Below, one piece after another: positions 17,959 through 27,015 of a stretch of 64,000 bases of DNA (position 1 is its first letter; the number at the start of each line of letters is the position of its first letter). The stretch lies in the NCBI RefSeq assembly GCF_030506325.1, contig NZ_CP120683.1:1922001-1986000 (forward strand), in the 5' to 3' direction. The position numbers and the translations under genes are program-made. The notes beneath the pieces were generated by a model, which saw only the letters and a list, made by a program, of their open reading frames with translations, was not told the origin of the DNA and ran no database searches. This DNA comes from Tunicatimonas pelagia. Lineage in GTDB: Bacteria; Bacteroidota; Bacteroidia; Cytophagales; Cyclobacteriaceae.

Positions 17959-18963
17959 ATGAAAGACTTTAATGAGAATGTCGATGACGAAAGTATTGAG
18001 CGAACCGGGCAAGGGTCTGACCGTTTTGATGAGCCAGAGCCGCCCCGGTCATTTACCCAGAAATTGGGGAAAGGACTCGCCCGCTACAGCTTGCTCATTA
18101 TTGTGGGCAGCGCGGCGGTATCCATCACCTTTTTACATTTTAAAGGGCGCAGCCTGTGGGAATCATTATCCGGGACCCCGCTTCCTTCCTTCTGGCTGGA
18201 GGAAGAAGTGGTTGAAAAGGACGTACCGGACAAGACGCAGGTCTACGATGAAACGCTCTCCCAAGAAAAAGAAGCACAGAAAAAAAGGCAGGCACGACCG
18301 GAAAAAATCACCAAGCCCTACTGGGAAGGATACGCTACGTCCGATACCGCTACTATCGATGTAGCTGCTCAGCAAAAGGACACTGTTCCAGTAAACCCTC
18401 ATCCTCCGAAACGAAGAAGAAGGTTACTCCCGGTAAAGACACCGCCTGCCGTTTCTAGTGTTCCGGATACCGTTTCGGTAGCACCGCTCAGCTTGTTTCA
18501 GGTAGTACGTGCAGACCGTGCTTCGCCCGGAACCTTTGTCCGTTGTGTGGTGCACGGCGATCAGGAAATCCGTAGCAACGATCGGATTCGCTTGCGCCTG
18601 GAAGAGCCGATTACGCTTAATGGCCAAATTATCCCGGTGAATACTATCGTTTACGGCGACGTGCGCCTTTCGCAGAACCGTCTGCAAATTAGTGTGCAGC
18701 GGATTGGCCCTCAGCTTGCTTCGCTATCGGTCCATGACCATACCTATCACGCAGGGATTATGCTGGACGAACGAAACAACGTGGTACAGGAAGCGACTCA
18801 GACCACTGCTTTCCGGCAGGGAAATCAATCCGCTAATCGGCTTCCGACTCAGGTCGCTTCTGAGCTAGGCCGCAACCTGTTGCAGCAAAGCCGCCGTCGA
18901 CAGCAAACCGTATTTCTACCCGATGGCTTTCCGCTCTTTATTCACCACCAAAACCTGCAATAA
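17959..18963 (+). CDS. traM: TraM: VirB10-type conjugation protein
   Basis: A 334-aa protein starting at the ATG 17959; an in-frame GTG at 17881 would translate the hairpin and is unlikely. It has a charged cytoplasmic N-terminus, one membrane helix (~residues 42-60, YSLLIIVGSAAVSITFLHF), a long hydrophilic Lys/Glu/Pro linker and a C-terminal DUF3714 domain (IRLRLEEPITLNGQIIPVNT, VYGDVRLSQNRLQI). This is the VirB10-like energy-transducing component spanning both membranes. The downstream gene starts 3 nt after its stop. Confidence 0.85.
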   Translation: MKDFNENVDDESIERTGQGSDRFDEPEPPRSFTQKLGKGLARYSLLIIVGSAAVSITFLHFKGRSLWESLSGTPLPSFWLEEEVVEKDVPDKTQVYDETLSQEKEAQKKRQARPEKITKPYWEGYATSDTATIDVAAQQKDTVPVNPHPPKRRRRLLPVKTPPAVSSVPDTVSVAPLSLFQVVRADRASPGTFVRCVVHGDQEIRSNDRIRLRLEEPITLNGQIIPVNTIVYGDVRLSQNRLQISVQRIGPQLASLSVHDHTYHAGIMLDERNNVVQEATQTTAFRQGNQSANRLPTQVASELGRNLLQQSRRRQQTVFLPDGFPLFIHHQNLQ

Positions 18964-18966
18964 ACC

Positions 18967-19791
18967 ATGAAAAACGCTATTTTATTTGTATCTTTCCTAC
19001 TGCTAAGTAGTCCTGTAGCACTTATCGCTCAAGGAGTTCCGGTCATGGATATTGCCCATATTGCGATGACGGTCGCCAATGGGCAAACGCTAAACGACCA
19101 ACTGGATAAGTTGGAAGAGCAAGTCGGTATTTCGTATTTGATTGAACGTAAGGTCTCCGATATCTATGACTTGCAGAAAGACTATCAAGAATTTTTAAAA
19201 CAGGCGGAAACGACAAGAGAGTTGCGCTGGGCGGATTTGGTTTCCAGTCAAGCCCACGCGCTCTCGCTGGAAACGCACATGGATGCCTACGTTCCCGCCT
19301 ACGAGAACGTCGGTACGCTAATGCAAGCCTACGCCACGCTGGAAGGGATTAACGGAGCACTGGCCTTGTACCAAGAACTGGATGGCTTTGGAGCGGATAC
19401 CCCGCTGCCACCCAGTTATGCTGCTTTGCAAGTGATGCTCTCGGATTTGTCGGTCAACCGGGGAGCCTTTGACGAGATGGCCTATAAAAAGAAGTTACAG
19501 GTAGCGCTCTCGTACAACGAGGTGGCGGAAGACTTGCTGGAAAAAGCGCAGGAGTTAGGTCAGGCATTGCTGGTAAATGAACGCTTTTCGATGACCGAAG
19601 GCGAACGACTGGCGAGTATCAAGCAGGCGCACGATTATATTCTGCAAAGCATGGATTTGAAGCTGCAATCCGATCAGTTGGTGCTGGATGTGATGAGCGA
19701 AGCCGAGCAAGGTCAGGCCGGGCTACTGAAGCAGTATGAGCAGCAGTTAGAACGGGAAGTGGTAGCGATCACTCCTTTGTATCAGTATTGA
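18967..19791 (+). CDS. Secreted coiled-coil protein, paralog 1 of 3
   Basis: A 274-aa protein with a signal peptide (cleavage after ALIAQ) and a mostly helical, Gln/Glu/Leu-rich body. The C-terminal third carries the motif ERFSMTEGERLASIKQ and ends TPLYQY, both shared with the next two genes. I do not recognise a named family. By position after traM and by being exported and helical, it could be a VirB5-like pilus-associated protein or the equivalent of the secreted TraI of other Bacteroidetes elements; this is inference. Confidence 0.7.
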   Translation: MKNAILFVSFLLLSSPVALIAQGVPVMDIAHIAMTVANGQTLNDQLDKLEEQVGISYLIERKVSDIYDLQKDYQEFLKQAETTRELRWADLVSSQAHALSLETHMDAYVPAYENVGTLMQAYATLEGINGALALYQELDGFGADTPLPPSYAALQVMLSDLSVNRGAFDEMAYKKKLQVALSYNEVAEDLLEKAQELGQALLVNERFSMTEGERLASIKQAHDYILQSMDLKLQSDQLVLDVMSEAEQGQAGLLKQYEQQLEREVVAITPLYQY

Positions 19792-19800
19792 TAAACGCTA

Positions 19801-20622
19801 ATGACGATGAAAACGCTTTTAGTTATACTTGGCTTGATAATTAGCACGGCCAACCTTCACGCCCAAAAGGTGATTCCGGTCGTGGACTTAATGCTGAAGG
19901 ATAGCATCGGTGAAAATGCTACACGCAACGGCAAACAATTTGGGTTACTGGAACTCATCCGAAGACAGACGAAGAACACCCGTGATGAAGTAGCCGACAC
20001 CCGAACGCTTCAGTACGACTACCAAGCCTTTCTGCGACAAACGACCAGCACGGCTTCGCTGGCGATCTCGGACGCTACCACCGAGCAGGAAGCGACGGGA
20101 GAGGTGCTGGGTACGGCGCAGCATCTGGGAGATTATTCCTTTGCCGCGGACCTCTATGCGGTGTATCAGGCAGCGGTAGAACCCATGGATAAAAGTGAGG
20201 CCCTGTACGAAATCTTAATTCCTTACGATGAAACGATGGTATTTGGTGCGCTATCCTCGTTGGAAGCCTACCAGAAAGCCCGGCAACAAAACGTGATGGC
20301 GCTGGAAGAAATGAATAGGCGGCGTAAGTTACAACAAGCTAAAGCCTATCAGCAACGAGCCCAGAGAAAAATAGAAAAAGCAGCGGAGCTGCGCGCACGA
20401 CTGACCACAGACCAACGCTTTTCGATGACCGAAAGCGAGCGGTTAGAAACGCTTTCTCAGATGCAAAAGACACTGCAAGAAAGTCAGCATCTGAAAGTGA
20501 AGGTGGATCAACTGATGCAACAGGTCACCCAGCCTTCGCTTGCTAAAACCCGGGTGCTACACGCCTACGAAAAACAACAAGAGCGATATGCCATAGGGAC
20601 AACCCTACTGTATCAGGACTAA
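19801..20622 (+). CDS. Secreted coiled-coil protein, paralog 2 of 3
   Basis: A 273-aa protein paralogous to both neighbours, with a signal peptide ending LHAQ, a helical body and the conserved QRFSMTESERLETLSQ motif before a TTLLYQD end. An alternative ATG two codons in (19807) is possible. Its middle is richer in Arg/Lys/Gln than paralog 1 (EEMNRRRKLQQAKAYQQRAQ). It starts 9 nt after paralog 1. Function unknown; see paralog 1 for the contextual guess. Confidence 0.7.
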   Translation: MTMKTLLVILGLIISTANLHAQKVIPVVDLMLKDSIGENATRNGKQFGLLELIRRQTKNTRDEVADTRTLQYDYQAFLRQTTSTASLAISDATTEQEATGEVLGTAQHLGDYSFAADLYAVYQAAVEPMDKSEALYEILIPYDETMVFGALSSLEAYQKARQQNVMALEEMNRRRKLQQAKAYQQRAQRKIEKAAELRARLTTDQRFSMTESERLETLSQMQKTLQESQHLKVKVDQLMQQVTQPSLAKTRVLHAYEKQQERYAIGTTLLYQD

Positions 20623-20638
20623 ATCAATCTCAGTCACG

Positions 20639-21433
20639 ATGAAACTTATCACCTATTTTTTCTTTCTGGGGATACTTCCCACAGTAGTGCAAGCACAGGG
20701 GGCTTTGGTCATCGACAAAAAAGCGATTGCCAAAAGCGGCGAGAATGTCGCGATAAACTTGGCGAAAGGACAGCAGTACAAGAAAATCCGAGACTTCACG
20801 GAAGACATTCACATGCATTACTTCGCGATAGAAGCCTTGCAACAGCAGGTGCTGAACGACTGGAAACAAGCCGAATCCGTTCGGGATTTACACTGGGCTG
20901 ATTTATCTCGCTCATTATACCTGGCTACTGAATTGGTGAAGGGGCCCATACAACCCGGATTGGAAGTGGATTTTGTTATTGAGCATCCACTGTTTCAGCG
21001 TAGTCCGGATGATATCTATCGCGATTTGTTTATGGCGGGCTCTGTCGATGCACTACCGGCGGACTTGACTTCTTTTCAGCAGGCACGGCAAACCGCCCGG
21101 TCGCTCACTGGGAGCTTTCACCAACTTGCGGCCGAGCGGAAAGCCTACGGGGCAGTCGCGTTTCAGTATTTGGCCGAAGACCTGATGATGAAAGCCACCG
21201 AAATGAATGAGGTACTCAAGCAGCCCGAACGCTTCGCGATGACTGAAGTCGAACGTATTCGCTTGCAATCCTTTTCGGAAGAATATCTGCAACTGGCGGG
21301 TGAGTTACTGGAACGTTCTGATCAACTCCTGCTGGATGTCGCCTACGTCCAACCACTGCGAAAGCAAGCAGACCAAACTCACCACCGCCTGGAACGAGCA
21401 GCCGTTGCTACGACTCCTTTGTTCAACTATTAA
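20639..21433 (+). CDS. Secreted coiled-coil protein, paralog 3 of 3
   Basis: A 264-aa protein, the most divergent of the three tandem copies. It has a signal peptide (cleavage after VVQAQ), the segment SVRDLHWADLSRS that mirrors TRELRWADLVSS of paralog 1, the motif ERFAMTEVERIRLQSF and the end TTPLFNY. It starts 16 nt after paralog 2. Conservation of the same three landmarks in all copies suggests they assemble together or on the same partner. Confidence 0.7.
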   Translation: MKLITYFFFLGILPTVVQAQGALVIDKKAIAKSGENVAINLAKGQQYKKIRDFTEDIHMHYFAIEALQQQVLNDWKQAESVRDLHWADLSRSLYLATELVKGPIQPGLEVDFVIEHPLFQRSPDDIYRDLFMAGSVDALPADLTSFQQARQTARSLTGSFHQLAAERKAYGAVAFQYLAEDLMMKATEMNEVLKQPERFAMTEVERIRLQSFSEEYLQLAGELLERSDQLLLDVAYVQPLRKQADQTHHRLERAAVATTPLFNY

Positions 21434-21443
21434 CTCCTTTATC

Positions 21444-21977
21444 ATGAAAAATTATCTCAGACTTCTAATCCTAACTATTTTATTATTTGCTACGAATGCC
21501 TGTCAACCGGATGAAGAGATCGCTCGGGACGAAAATCACTTGAAGGTATTCCTTCACCAAAAGCAGTGGCAGGTGACGGCCATGACCGCGGTGCCTTCGG
21601 ATAGTAGTACTACCCAAGACTGGTACGCCTGGCTCCCGGATTGTGTGCGGGATAACGTGTTCATTACTGAGGCTCCCGGTACTGGGGTAGTGGGCGAGAT
21701 TCATGCCGAGGAAAACGCGGGGCGATGTGCATCCGGTGACTTATCCTATCGCCCCCATATTGCCGGGTGGAAGCTCAACGACACCCACGATATCTTTTCG
21801 GTAGACCTGTTTGATACCGGTCACCGAATGCTCTACGGATACGAACTGGAACCCTCGTATCATACCGAAAACTGGCGGGTAGATATCCTGGATGAGCAAA
21901 TCTGGCAAGTCCAGGTTCGTAAAATTCGGGACAGTGCTGAATACGATGTGATCCTTCGTTTCCAATCAATTCCTTAA
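21444..21977 (+). CDS. Lipoprotein of the Tra operon, unknown function
   Basis: A 177-aa protein starting at the ATG 21444; the frame is open further upstream only through shadow sequence of paralog 3. The signal ends in a lipobox (LLFATNAC, C20), so it is a lipoprotein. The mature part contains KVFLHQKQWQVTAM and DWYAWLPDCVRDN and looks like a compact beta-rich domain resembling lipocalin-type small lipoproteins. Conjugation operons often carry a lipoprotein for outer-membrane anchoring or entry exclusion; neither is shown here. Confidence 0.65.
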   Translation: MKNYLRLLILTILLFATNACQPDEEIARDENHLKVFLHQKQWQVTAMTAVPSDSSTTQDWYAWLPDCVRDNVFITEAPGTGVVGEIHAEENAGRCASGDLSYRPHIAGWKLNDTHDIFSVDLFDTGHRMLYGYELEPSYHTENWRVDILDEQIWQVQVRKIRDSAEYDVILRFQSIP

Positions 21978-21978
21978 C

Positions 21979-22389
21979 ATGAGCACGATGGCAACAACGA
22001 TCCTTTGGCAAGCGCGTCCCTCACCGCTTCAGTACCTGCCACTCTATGTATCTTGTATACTACTACTACCGTTCCCTTGGGCACTGTGGCGGTACCTACA
22101 AACCCAAACCACCCGTTACACCCTGACCGAAGAACGGTTGATCGTGACTAGTGGCATATTTCATCAGCAGCAGGAAGAGCTAGAGTTATACCGGGTGAAG
22201 GATTATTCAGTCTCTGCTCCCTTGCTTTTTCGCTGGCTAGGCTTGGCGAATGTCCATTTGCTCACGTCGGACCATACGCATCCTGAGTTAGTACTTAACG
22301 GCATTCGGGAGGCCGACCGGGTGAAGGAGCTGATCCGCACCCAAGTAGAAACACTACGAACCCAAAAGGGAGTAAGGGAAATTGATTAA
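21979..22389 (+). CDS. PH-domain (bPH2/YdbS-like) membrane protein
   Basis: A 136-aa protein beginning 1 nt after the lipoprotein stop. It has one hydrophobic segment (~19-37, LPLYVSCILLLPFPWALW) followed by a bacterial PH fold: TTRYTLTEERLIVTSGIFHQ, then LELYRVKDYSV and the W(L)GLANVHLLTSDHTHPEL segment that is diagnostic for DUF304/bPH2 proteins. An alternative start is the ATG at 21988. Its role within a conjugation operon is unknown. Confidence 0.75.
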   Translation: MSTMATTILWQARPSPLQYLPLYVSCILLLPFPWALWRYLQTQTTRYTLTEERLIVTSGIFHQQQEELELYRVKDYSVSAPLLFRWLGLANVHLLTSDHTHPELVLNGIREADRVKELIRTQVETLRTQKGVREID

Positions 22390-22423
22390 CGATTTTTTAC
22401 GCACCGTCTAACTTTTTATTCTC

Positions 22424-23407
22424 ATGGAGCAAGAAAGAAATAAGGACGCAACTTCTCAGCAGGAATTGCAAGCAGTAGGCAAACAAGCGGCCGATGCCCT
22501 GCGGGGTTACGGTTATCCGGATATGGCTCAGGAGTATGAGCGAGCGTTGCACCGCTCGGCGTTGTATCCCAAAGATACGCTGGCGCATAGTCGCATGGCC
22601 AATGTCGCCCTCAAAGAACTTAATACCCTTTCGGAAGAGCGACAGGGGCGACATCTGGCCCTGAACCGAAACATTGAGGTTCAAGAGAAATTAGAAAACA
22701 CGCTGTGGAAAATCCAGCAGAAAGATCAGAGCTATCCTATGCCTACGCTATCGCATCAGGGTAAGGAATACCTAAAAGAAAACAGTCAACCCCTGGTCAA
22801 TGCTGCTTACGAGGTAGACCGCTACTTGCGGGACAAGCGGATACACAGTCAGCCAGAGGCAAAAATGACTTCGCTGGAACGACGGCTGAGTGAGGGCATA
22901 GATAAGCATCAGCAGCATCCTTCTACCACCTCGATGACCGAGTTGGAAAAGAACACCCGAACGGGGCTGAGCGAGATGAAGGTGGACTTTCAGCAAACCA
23001 AAGAAGCCTTCCGCCAGGAAAACGAACGCTACATTGCCGAGCGAGATTATCTCTCCGAAGCAGGAAAGAAAACCATTCGGCGGGAAGCCGACCAAGGTAT
23101 CTTTATGATGCCTAACCAGCAGCGGGGCCATACCGTAATGGATACCATTGGCCGAGTGGATGAACAGCTTAATCAGTTTAGTCAGGCAAAAAAGCAAGCC
23201 ATAAAAATGGATCAACCTGAGCGTAGCAATTCTATGGCCCGTCCACCAAATCACGAGACTTTGCTACCGGAGCCTGCGCTTGATACTACTGATCGATCCA
23301 TCCGAAATTCGCATCCTCATTTATCCTCCGAGCAGACAGAAAGGTATCAAGCCCTTCAGGGTAGCCATATACTAAAACCGGGGAAGGATAATGAAATTGA
23401 GATGTAA
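22424..23407 (+). CDS. Hydrophilic, mostly helical protein at the end of the Tra operon
   Basis: A 327-aa protein without signal peptide or membrane helix, rich in Gln, Glu, Arg and Lys and probably coiled-coil. It ends with RYQALQGSHILKPGKDNEIE. No family recognised. It is the last gene of the same-strand block, 34 nt after the PH-domain gene. Large soluble hydrophilic proteins in such positions are sometimes accessory DNA-processing or mobilisation factors, but no relaxase motif (HUH or tyrosine pattern) was seen. Confidence 0.6.
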   Translation: MEQERNKDATSQQELQAVGKQAADALRGYGYPDMAQEYERALHRSALYPKDTLAHSRMANVALKELNTLSEERQGRHLALNRNIEVQEKLENTLWKIQQKDQSYPMPTLSHQGKEYLKENSQPLVNAAYEVDRYLRDKRIHSQPEAKMTSLERRLSEGIDKHQQHPSTTSMTELEKNTRTGLSEMKVDFQQTKEAFRQENERYIAERDYLSEAGKKTIRREADQGIFMMPNQQRGHTVMDTIGRVDEQLNQFSQAKKQAIKMDQPERSNSMARPPNHETLLPEPALDTTDRSIRNSHPHLSSEQTERYQALQGSHILKPGKDNEIEM

Positions 23408-23680
23408 AAAGCTCTTTTCCTCATTACGTGCTGTATCTGAGTGATAGAATCAATCACATCGGCTTTCTTTCAAAAGAAAACATTGCCCTCATGTCTACAG
23501 TGTGTTTGTTTTAAGAGTCAAGGGTGGGTATGACCGTAAAGAAATGAGGATTAAACCAATGAGTACTAAATAATTTCACTGAAATCTTCATACATGCCAA
23601 TAAGCTTGGTCTAAGCTTAAAAAAGCATACAAGTCCCCTTTTACAAGATTACCGGATTGAAGAAGGAGCATAAGACACGA

Positions 23681-26600
23681 TTATCGTACTCTGCCTACAA
23701 CTACCAGCGTGTCGTCGTTACGGGCTATCAATAATCCGAATTGCTGATTGGCTTGCATAAAGGGTACTATCGCTCGGATTTCGCCTCTGATAGCAATACC
23801 GCTTTCAGTAGGTGCAGCTACTGAGAAGTGGCCACTGCCGTTACCGGGCATAAACAGTCCGTAGCTGGCATCATTACGGGGAGTTTCCACTTCGGAGTCG
23901 TAGAGGTTTCCTCCCAAGAATAAGTCGAGGTGACCGTCTTCGTTTAAATCTTCCAACACCATCGCATTGACCGAAGAAGCCTGCGCGTAATTGGGTAATG
24001 GATGCGCTACAAACTTTCCACTTTCGTTTATGAAGACAGTGTTGGCAAAGGTAGTAGCTTGGTATTGCCTTGCATCACTTAGCTTTTCAGAAGAATAAAT
24101 ATCTCCCAAGTTCGCTTGGGCAAAGGCGGTATAGTTGGGTATTTTTTGTTTGATAGAAGGCATCTGCTGAGAGGAGCACTCTCTACCACGCAATGGATAC
24201 AATTCTCCGTCTTCGTAGTAGCCCAGTACAATATCCAGGCTGCCGTTCTCATCAAAATCATCTGCGTAGACTTTAAATGGCTCTTCCGCTGATGCTTTGT
24301 ATTTATAGTTTAACCCTAGGTTACCTACCACTACGTCTAGGTCACCATCTTGGTCAATATCTCCTGTTACCACAGCGTTCCACCAACCTACCTGGTTACC
24401 CAGGCCGTAGCGATTGCTTGCGTCGCTAAAGATACCACCATCATTCAGCATAAGGGTTACTGACATCCATTCGCCGACAATCACCAAGTCTGGCCAGCCA
24501 TTACCATCGATGTCACTCCAGGAGGCGTCAGTCACCATACCTGTTTCCGAAAGTTGGGGGGCAATCTCAGTGGTTACATCGGTAAAGAAAGTTCGCTCAG
24601 CATTACTATCGTTCCGTAATAAGTAACTGTCAGTAGGAAGTGGGTATTTACCCGGAACCTGCCGTCCGCCAATAAAAAGATCGGTATCACCATCACTATC
24701 GAAGTCTTCCGCCCGAACCTGTGACCCACTGACGTATTGCTCAGGTAGTGCTGCTTCCGCCTTAGAAAATTTTCCTTGCTGATTATTGAGATAAAGCCGG
24801 TCTTGGTAAGCATTATCTCCGGCAGGCCTTTCATTTCCACCACTTACTACGTAGAGATCAGGAAATTTGTCGTTGTTAGCATCGAGGAAGACAGCGGACA
24901 CATCTTCGTGAGCTTTATCCTGCACCCAAGTAGTACTAGAAGCTGCTCGGAAGGCACCATTTTTTCCTTGTAGATAGAGACTGCCCGCTACACCCATTGC
25001 TCCACCCACGTAAAAATCGTCGAGACCATCCTGGTTTACATCGGCTACCGCCAGTGCCGGTCCGAACTGTGACATTCGGTGGGGAAGCAAAACTTCTCGC
25101 TCGAAATCATTAAATTCATTTTCTCGGTGCCGATAACCAGGAGATAGATCCGGCTCTTTTACGGTGAACAATGGTTGCAATTCCTTTCTTAATTCGGTAG
25201 AACTGTTTGCATCGCTTTGGGTCACCGTTACTAACTGGTTAGCTGCTACATCGTGCAAAGTTTGATGACGACCATCTGGCCAAACCACTTGAGCAGAATC
25301 GACTTTTTCAGTATCACCTAAACCAAAGTGCAGTACGGGCTCTGCTGATGATTGATAGCCTCGACTCAGGTATAAATCCTGGCACTGAAGATTAGCATCA
25401 GCGTAGATGCATACCTGGGTTCCAATACCAAAGGGGTTGCTTCCTTCGCCTTCAAATCGGAATTTCAGGAAATTAGCAGCACTGGAAGGGTCTATCACGT
25501 TCTCAAAAATGTGCGCTTGGGCATCCAGATTGTTTACGACCATATCTAAGTCTCCGTCCAAGTCCAGGTCGGCGTAAGCGGCTCCGTTGCTGAATCCTCG
25601 ATAGTTTAGGCCGTAACTGGGGTTCGGGCTACGAAAGGTAAGGTCACCGTTATTTAGAAAAGCGAAATTTTCTACTGGGTGCACCGGAATCTTCTGAAGC
25701 AAGCTGAGATATTGGGAAGGATCTATTTTGTTATAAGCCTGCTGAATCCGAAAATAAGCATTAAAGTCGTTGTCATTTACGTTACGACGCATACCATTCG
25801 TGATGAAAACATCTTTATGCCCGTCGTTATTCATATCCATTAGCAAAGCTCCCCAACTCCAATCGGTATACGCAATTCCCGCCAACTCCCCGATGTCCAT
25901 AAAGCTTTCTAAGCCGGTATTGAGCTGAAGGGTATTCTTCATGTACTGGTGGTGTAGCCCCTGGTCAACCGTAGAGTAGAATAGCTCAGGATTCATCGCC
26001 GACATATTCACCTTCTGTTGTTCGTTATTGCTCCCCATCATATCCAACTGTATCAGGTCGGAAAAACCGTCGTTATTGATGTCGGCGGCATCGGTGCCCA
26101 TCCCGAAATTAGACGTGTGACGCATGTATTTAAGAACTTCATTACTAAATGTCCCGTCTTTCTGATTGATGTACAGATAGTCGGGGGAGTTGAAGTCGTT
26201 GGAGACGTAAAGGTCCGGCCAGTGGTCGTTATTGAAATCAGCTACGCTCAGTCCGAGAGTAAGCCCGTAATTCAACAATCCTGCTTCTTGGGTAACATCC
26301 ACAAAATGATCGCCCTCATTGCGATACAGCCGGTCGGATTCTGAAAGCTCCGGGGTGCTTACCTTCTTGGCGAAGAAAGTGCTGTTTTGGCTAAATCCAC
26401 CGGGAGGATAATTACCTACGTAAAGATCCAGGTCTCCATCACTGTCGTAGTCAAAAAAGACCGACTGTATGGAATGACCATTATCGGCAATTCCCCACTG
26501 CTCAGCCTCTTCCCGGAAGGTGTTGTCTTGATTGTTTATGTACAGTAAATTTCTTCGTCCTTCGCGGGGTCCGGCTACGCTTACGTAAATATCCAAAAAA

Positions 26601-27013
26601 CCGTCGTGATTAATATCGACCATCGTAGCCCCGGTAGTCCATCGGTTGTAGATACCTTCCACCCCGGCTAGCTTACCTATTTCGCGAAATTTGAAGCCCC
26701 CCTGATTGAGATAAAGCGCATTATGGCTCATGTTGCTGGTAAAATAGATATCGGGCAAAGTATCATTATTGATGTCGCCGATAGCTACTCCGCCACCAAA
26801 GTAGATAAACGGATACAGAAAATAGTTAAAGTTTTCTGTCTCGCGGATGTTGTTAGAGAAGTTGACGTTCGTAGCCGCAGCGGATAATCGTCGGTAGTGC
26901 TGTGGAGTCGGTTCGGCAGGATTATTACTGACTTCTTCTGGTTCACTGCTCTTTTCGTTACACGATAGTGCAGCTACTATGAACCAACCGCTAATTAATA
27001 TTCGGTATGTCAT
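23681..27013 (-). CDS. ASPIC/UnbV FG-GAP repeat lipoprotein (distal copy)
   Basis: An 1110-aa exported protein with a short signal and lipobox (IVAALSC). Many Ca-binding FG-GAP/VCBS blades are visible (DINNDTLPDIYF, DINHDGFLDIYV, DYDSDGDLDLYVG) in two sets flanking an ASPIC/UnbV domain near residues 540-620 (GIGTQVCIYADANLQ, HFGLGDTEKVDSAQVVWPDG). Such CRTAC1-like proteins form beta-propellers at the cell surface and usually accompany SusC/SusD pairs; their ligands are unknown. It begins 2 nt after the stop of the upstream paralog and is the last gene of the operon. Confidence 0.88.
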   Translation of the reverse strand: MTYRILISGWFIVAALSCNEKSSEPEEVSNNPAEPTPQHYRRLSAAATNVNFSNNIRETENFNYFLYPFIYFGGGVAIGDINNDTLPDIYFTSNMSHNALYLNQGGFKFREIGKLAGVEGIYNRWTTGATMVDINHDGFLDIYVSVAGPREGRRNLLYINNQDNTFREEAEQWGIADNGHSIQSVFFDYDSDGDLDLYVGNYPPGGFSQNSTFFAKKVSTPELSESDRLYRNEGDHFVDVTQEAGLLNYGLTLGLSVADFNNDHWPDLYVSNDFNSPDYLYINQKDGTFSNEVLKYMRHTSNFGMGTDAADINNDGFSDLIQLDMMGSNNEQQKVNMSAMNPELFYSTVDQGLHHQYMKNTLQLNTGLESFMDIGELAGIAYTDWSWGALLMDMNNDGHKDVFITNGMRRNVNDNDFNAYFRIQQAYNKIDPSQYLSLLQKIPVHPVENFAFLNNGDLTFRSPNPSYGLNYRGFSNGAAYADLDLDGDLDMVVNNLDAQAHIFENVIDPSSAANFLKFRFEGEGSNPFGIGTQVCIYADANLQCQDLYLSRGYQSSAEPVLHFGLGDTEKVDSAQVVWPDGRHQTLHDVAANQLVTVTQSDANSSTELRKELQPLFTVKEPDLSPGYRHRENEFNDFEREVLLPHRMSQFGPALAVADVNQDGLDDFYVGGAMGVAGSLYLQGKNGAFRAASSTTWVQDKAHEDVSAVFLDANNDKFPDLYVVSGGNERPAGDNAYQDRLYLNNQQGKFSKAEAALPEQYVSGSQVRAEDFDSDGDTDLFIGGRQVPGKYPLPTDSYLLRNDSNAERTFFTDVTTEIAPQLSETGMVTDASWSDIDGNGWPDLVIVGEWMSVTLMLNDGGIFSDASNRYGLGNQVGWWNAVVTGDIDQDGDLDVVVGNLGLNYKYKASAEEPFKVYADDFDENGSLDIVLGYYEDGELYPLRGRECSSQQMPSIKQKIPNYTAFAQANLGDIYSSEKLSDARQYQATTFANTVFINESGKFVAHPLPNYAQASSVNAMVLEDLNEDGHLDLFLGGNLYDSEVETPRNDASYGLFMPGNGSGHFSVAAPTESGIAIRGEIRAIVPFMQANQQFGLLIARNDDTLVVVGRVR

Positions 27014-27015
27014 AA

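Noticed and set aside
22772-23254. 160-codon minus-strand frame opposite the last Tra-block gene
   Set aside because: Its hydrophobic residues arise from reading a Gln/Lys-rich coding strand backwards; no promoter or partner.
23601-23619. TAAGCTT-ggtct-AAGCTTA palindrome considered as a terminator between the Tra block and the ASPIC gene
   Set aside because: Short AT-rich stem; it lacks a T-run on the correct side for either strand and lies ~200 nt from the + strand gene end.
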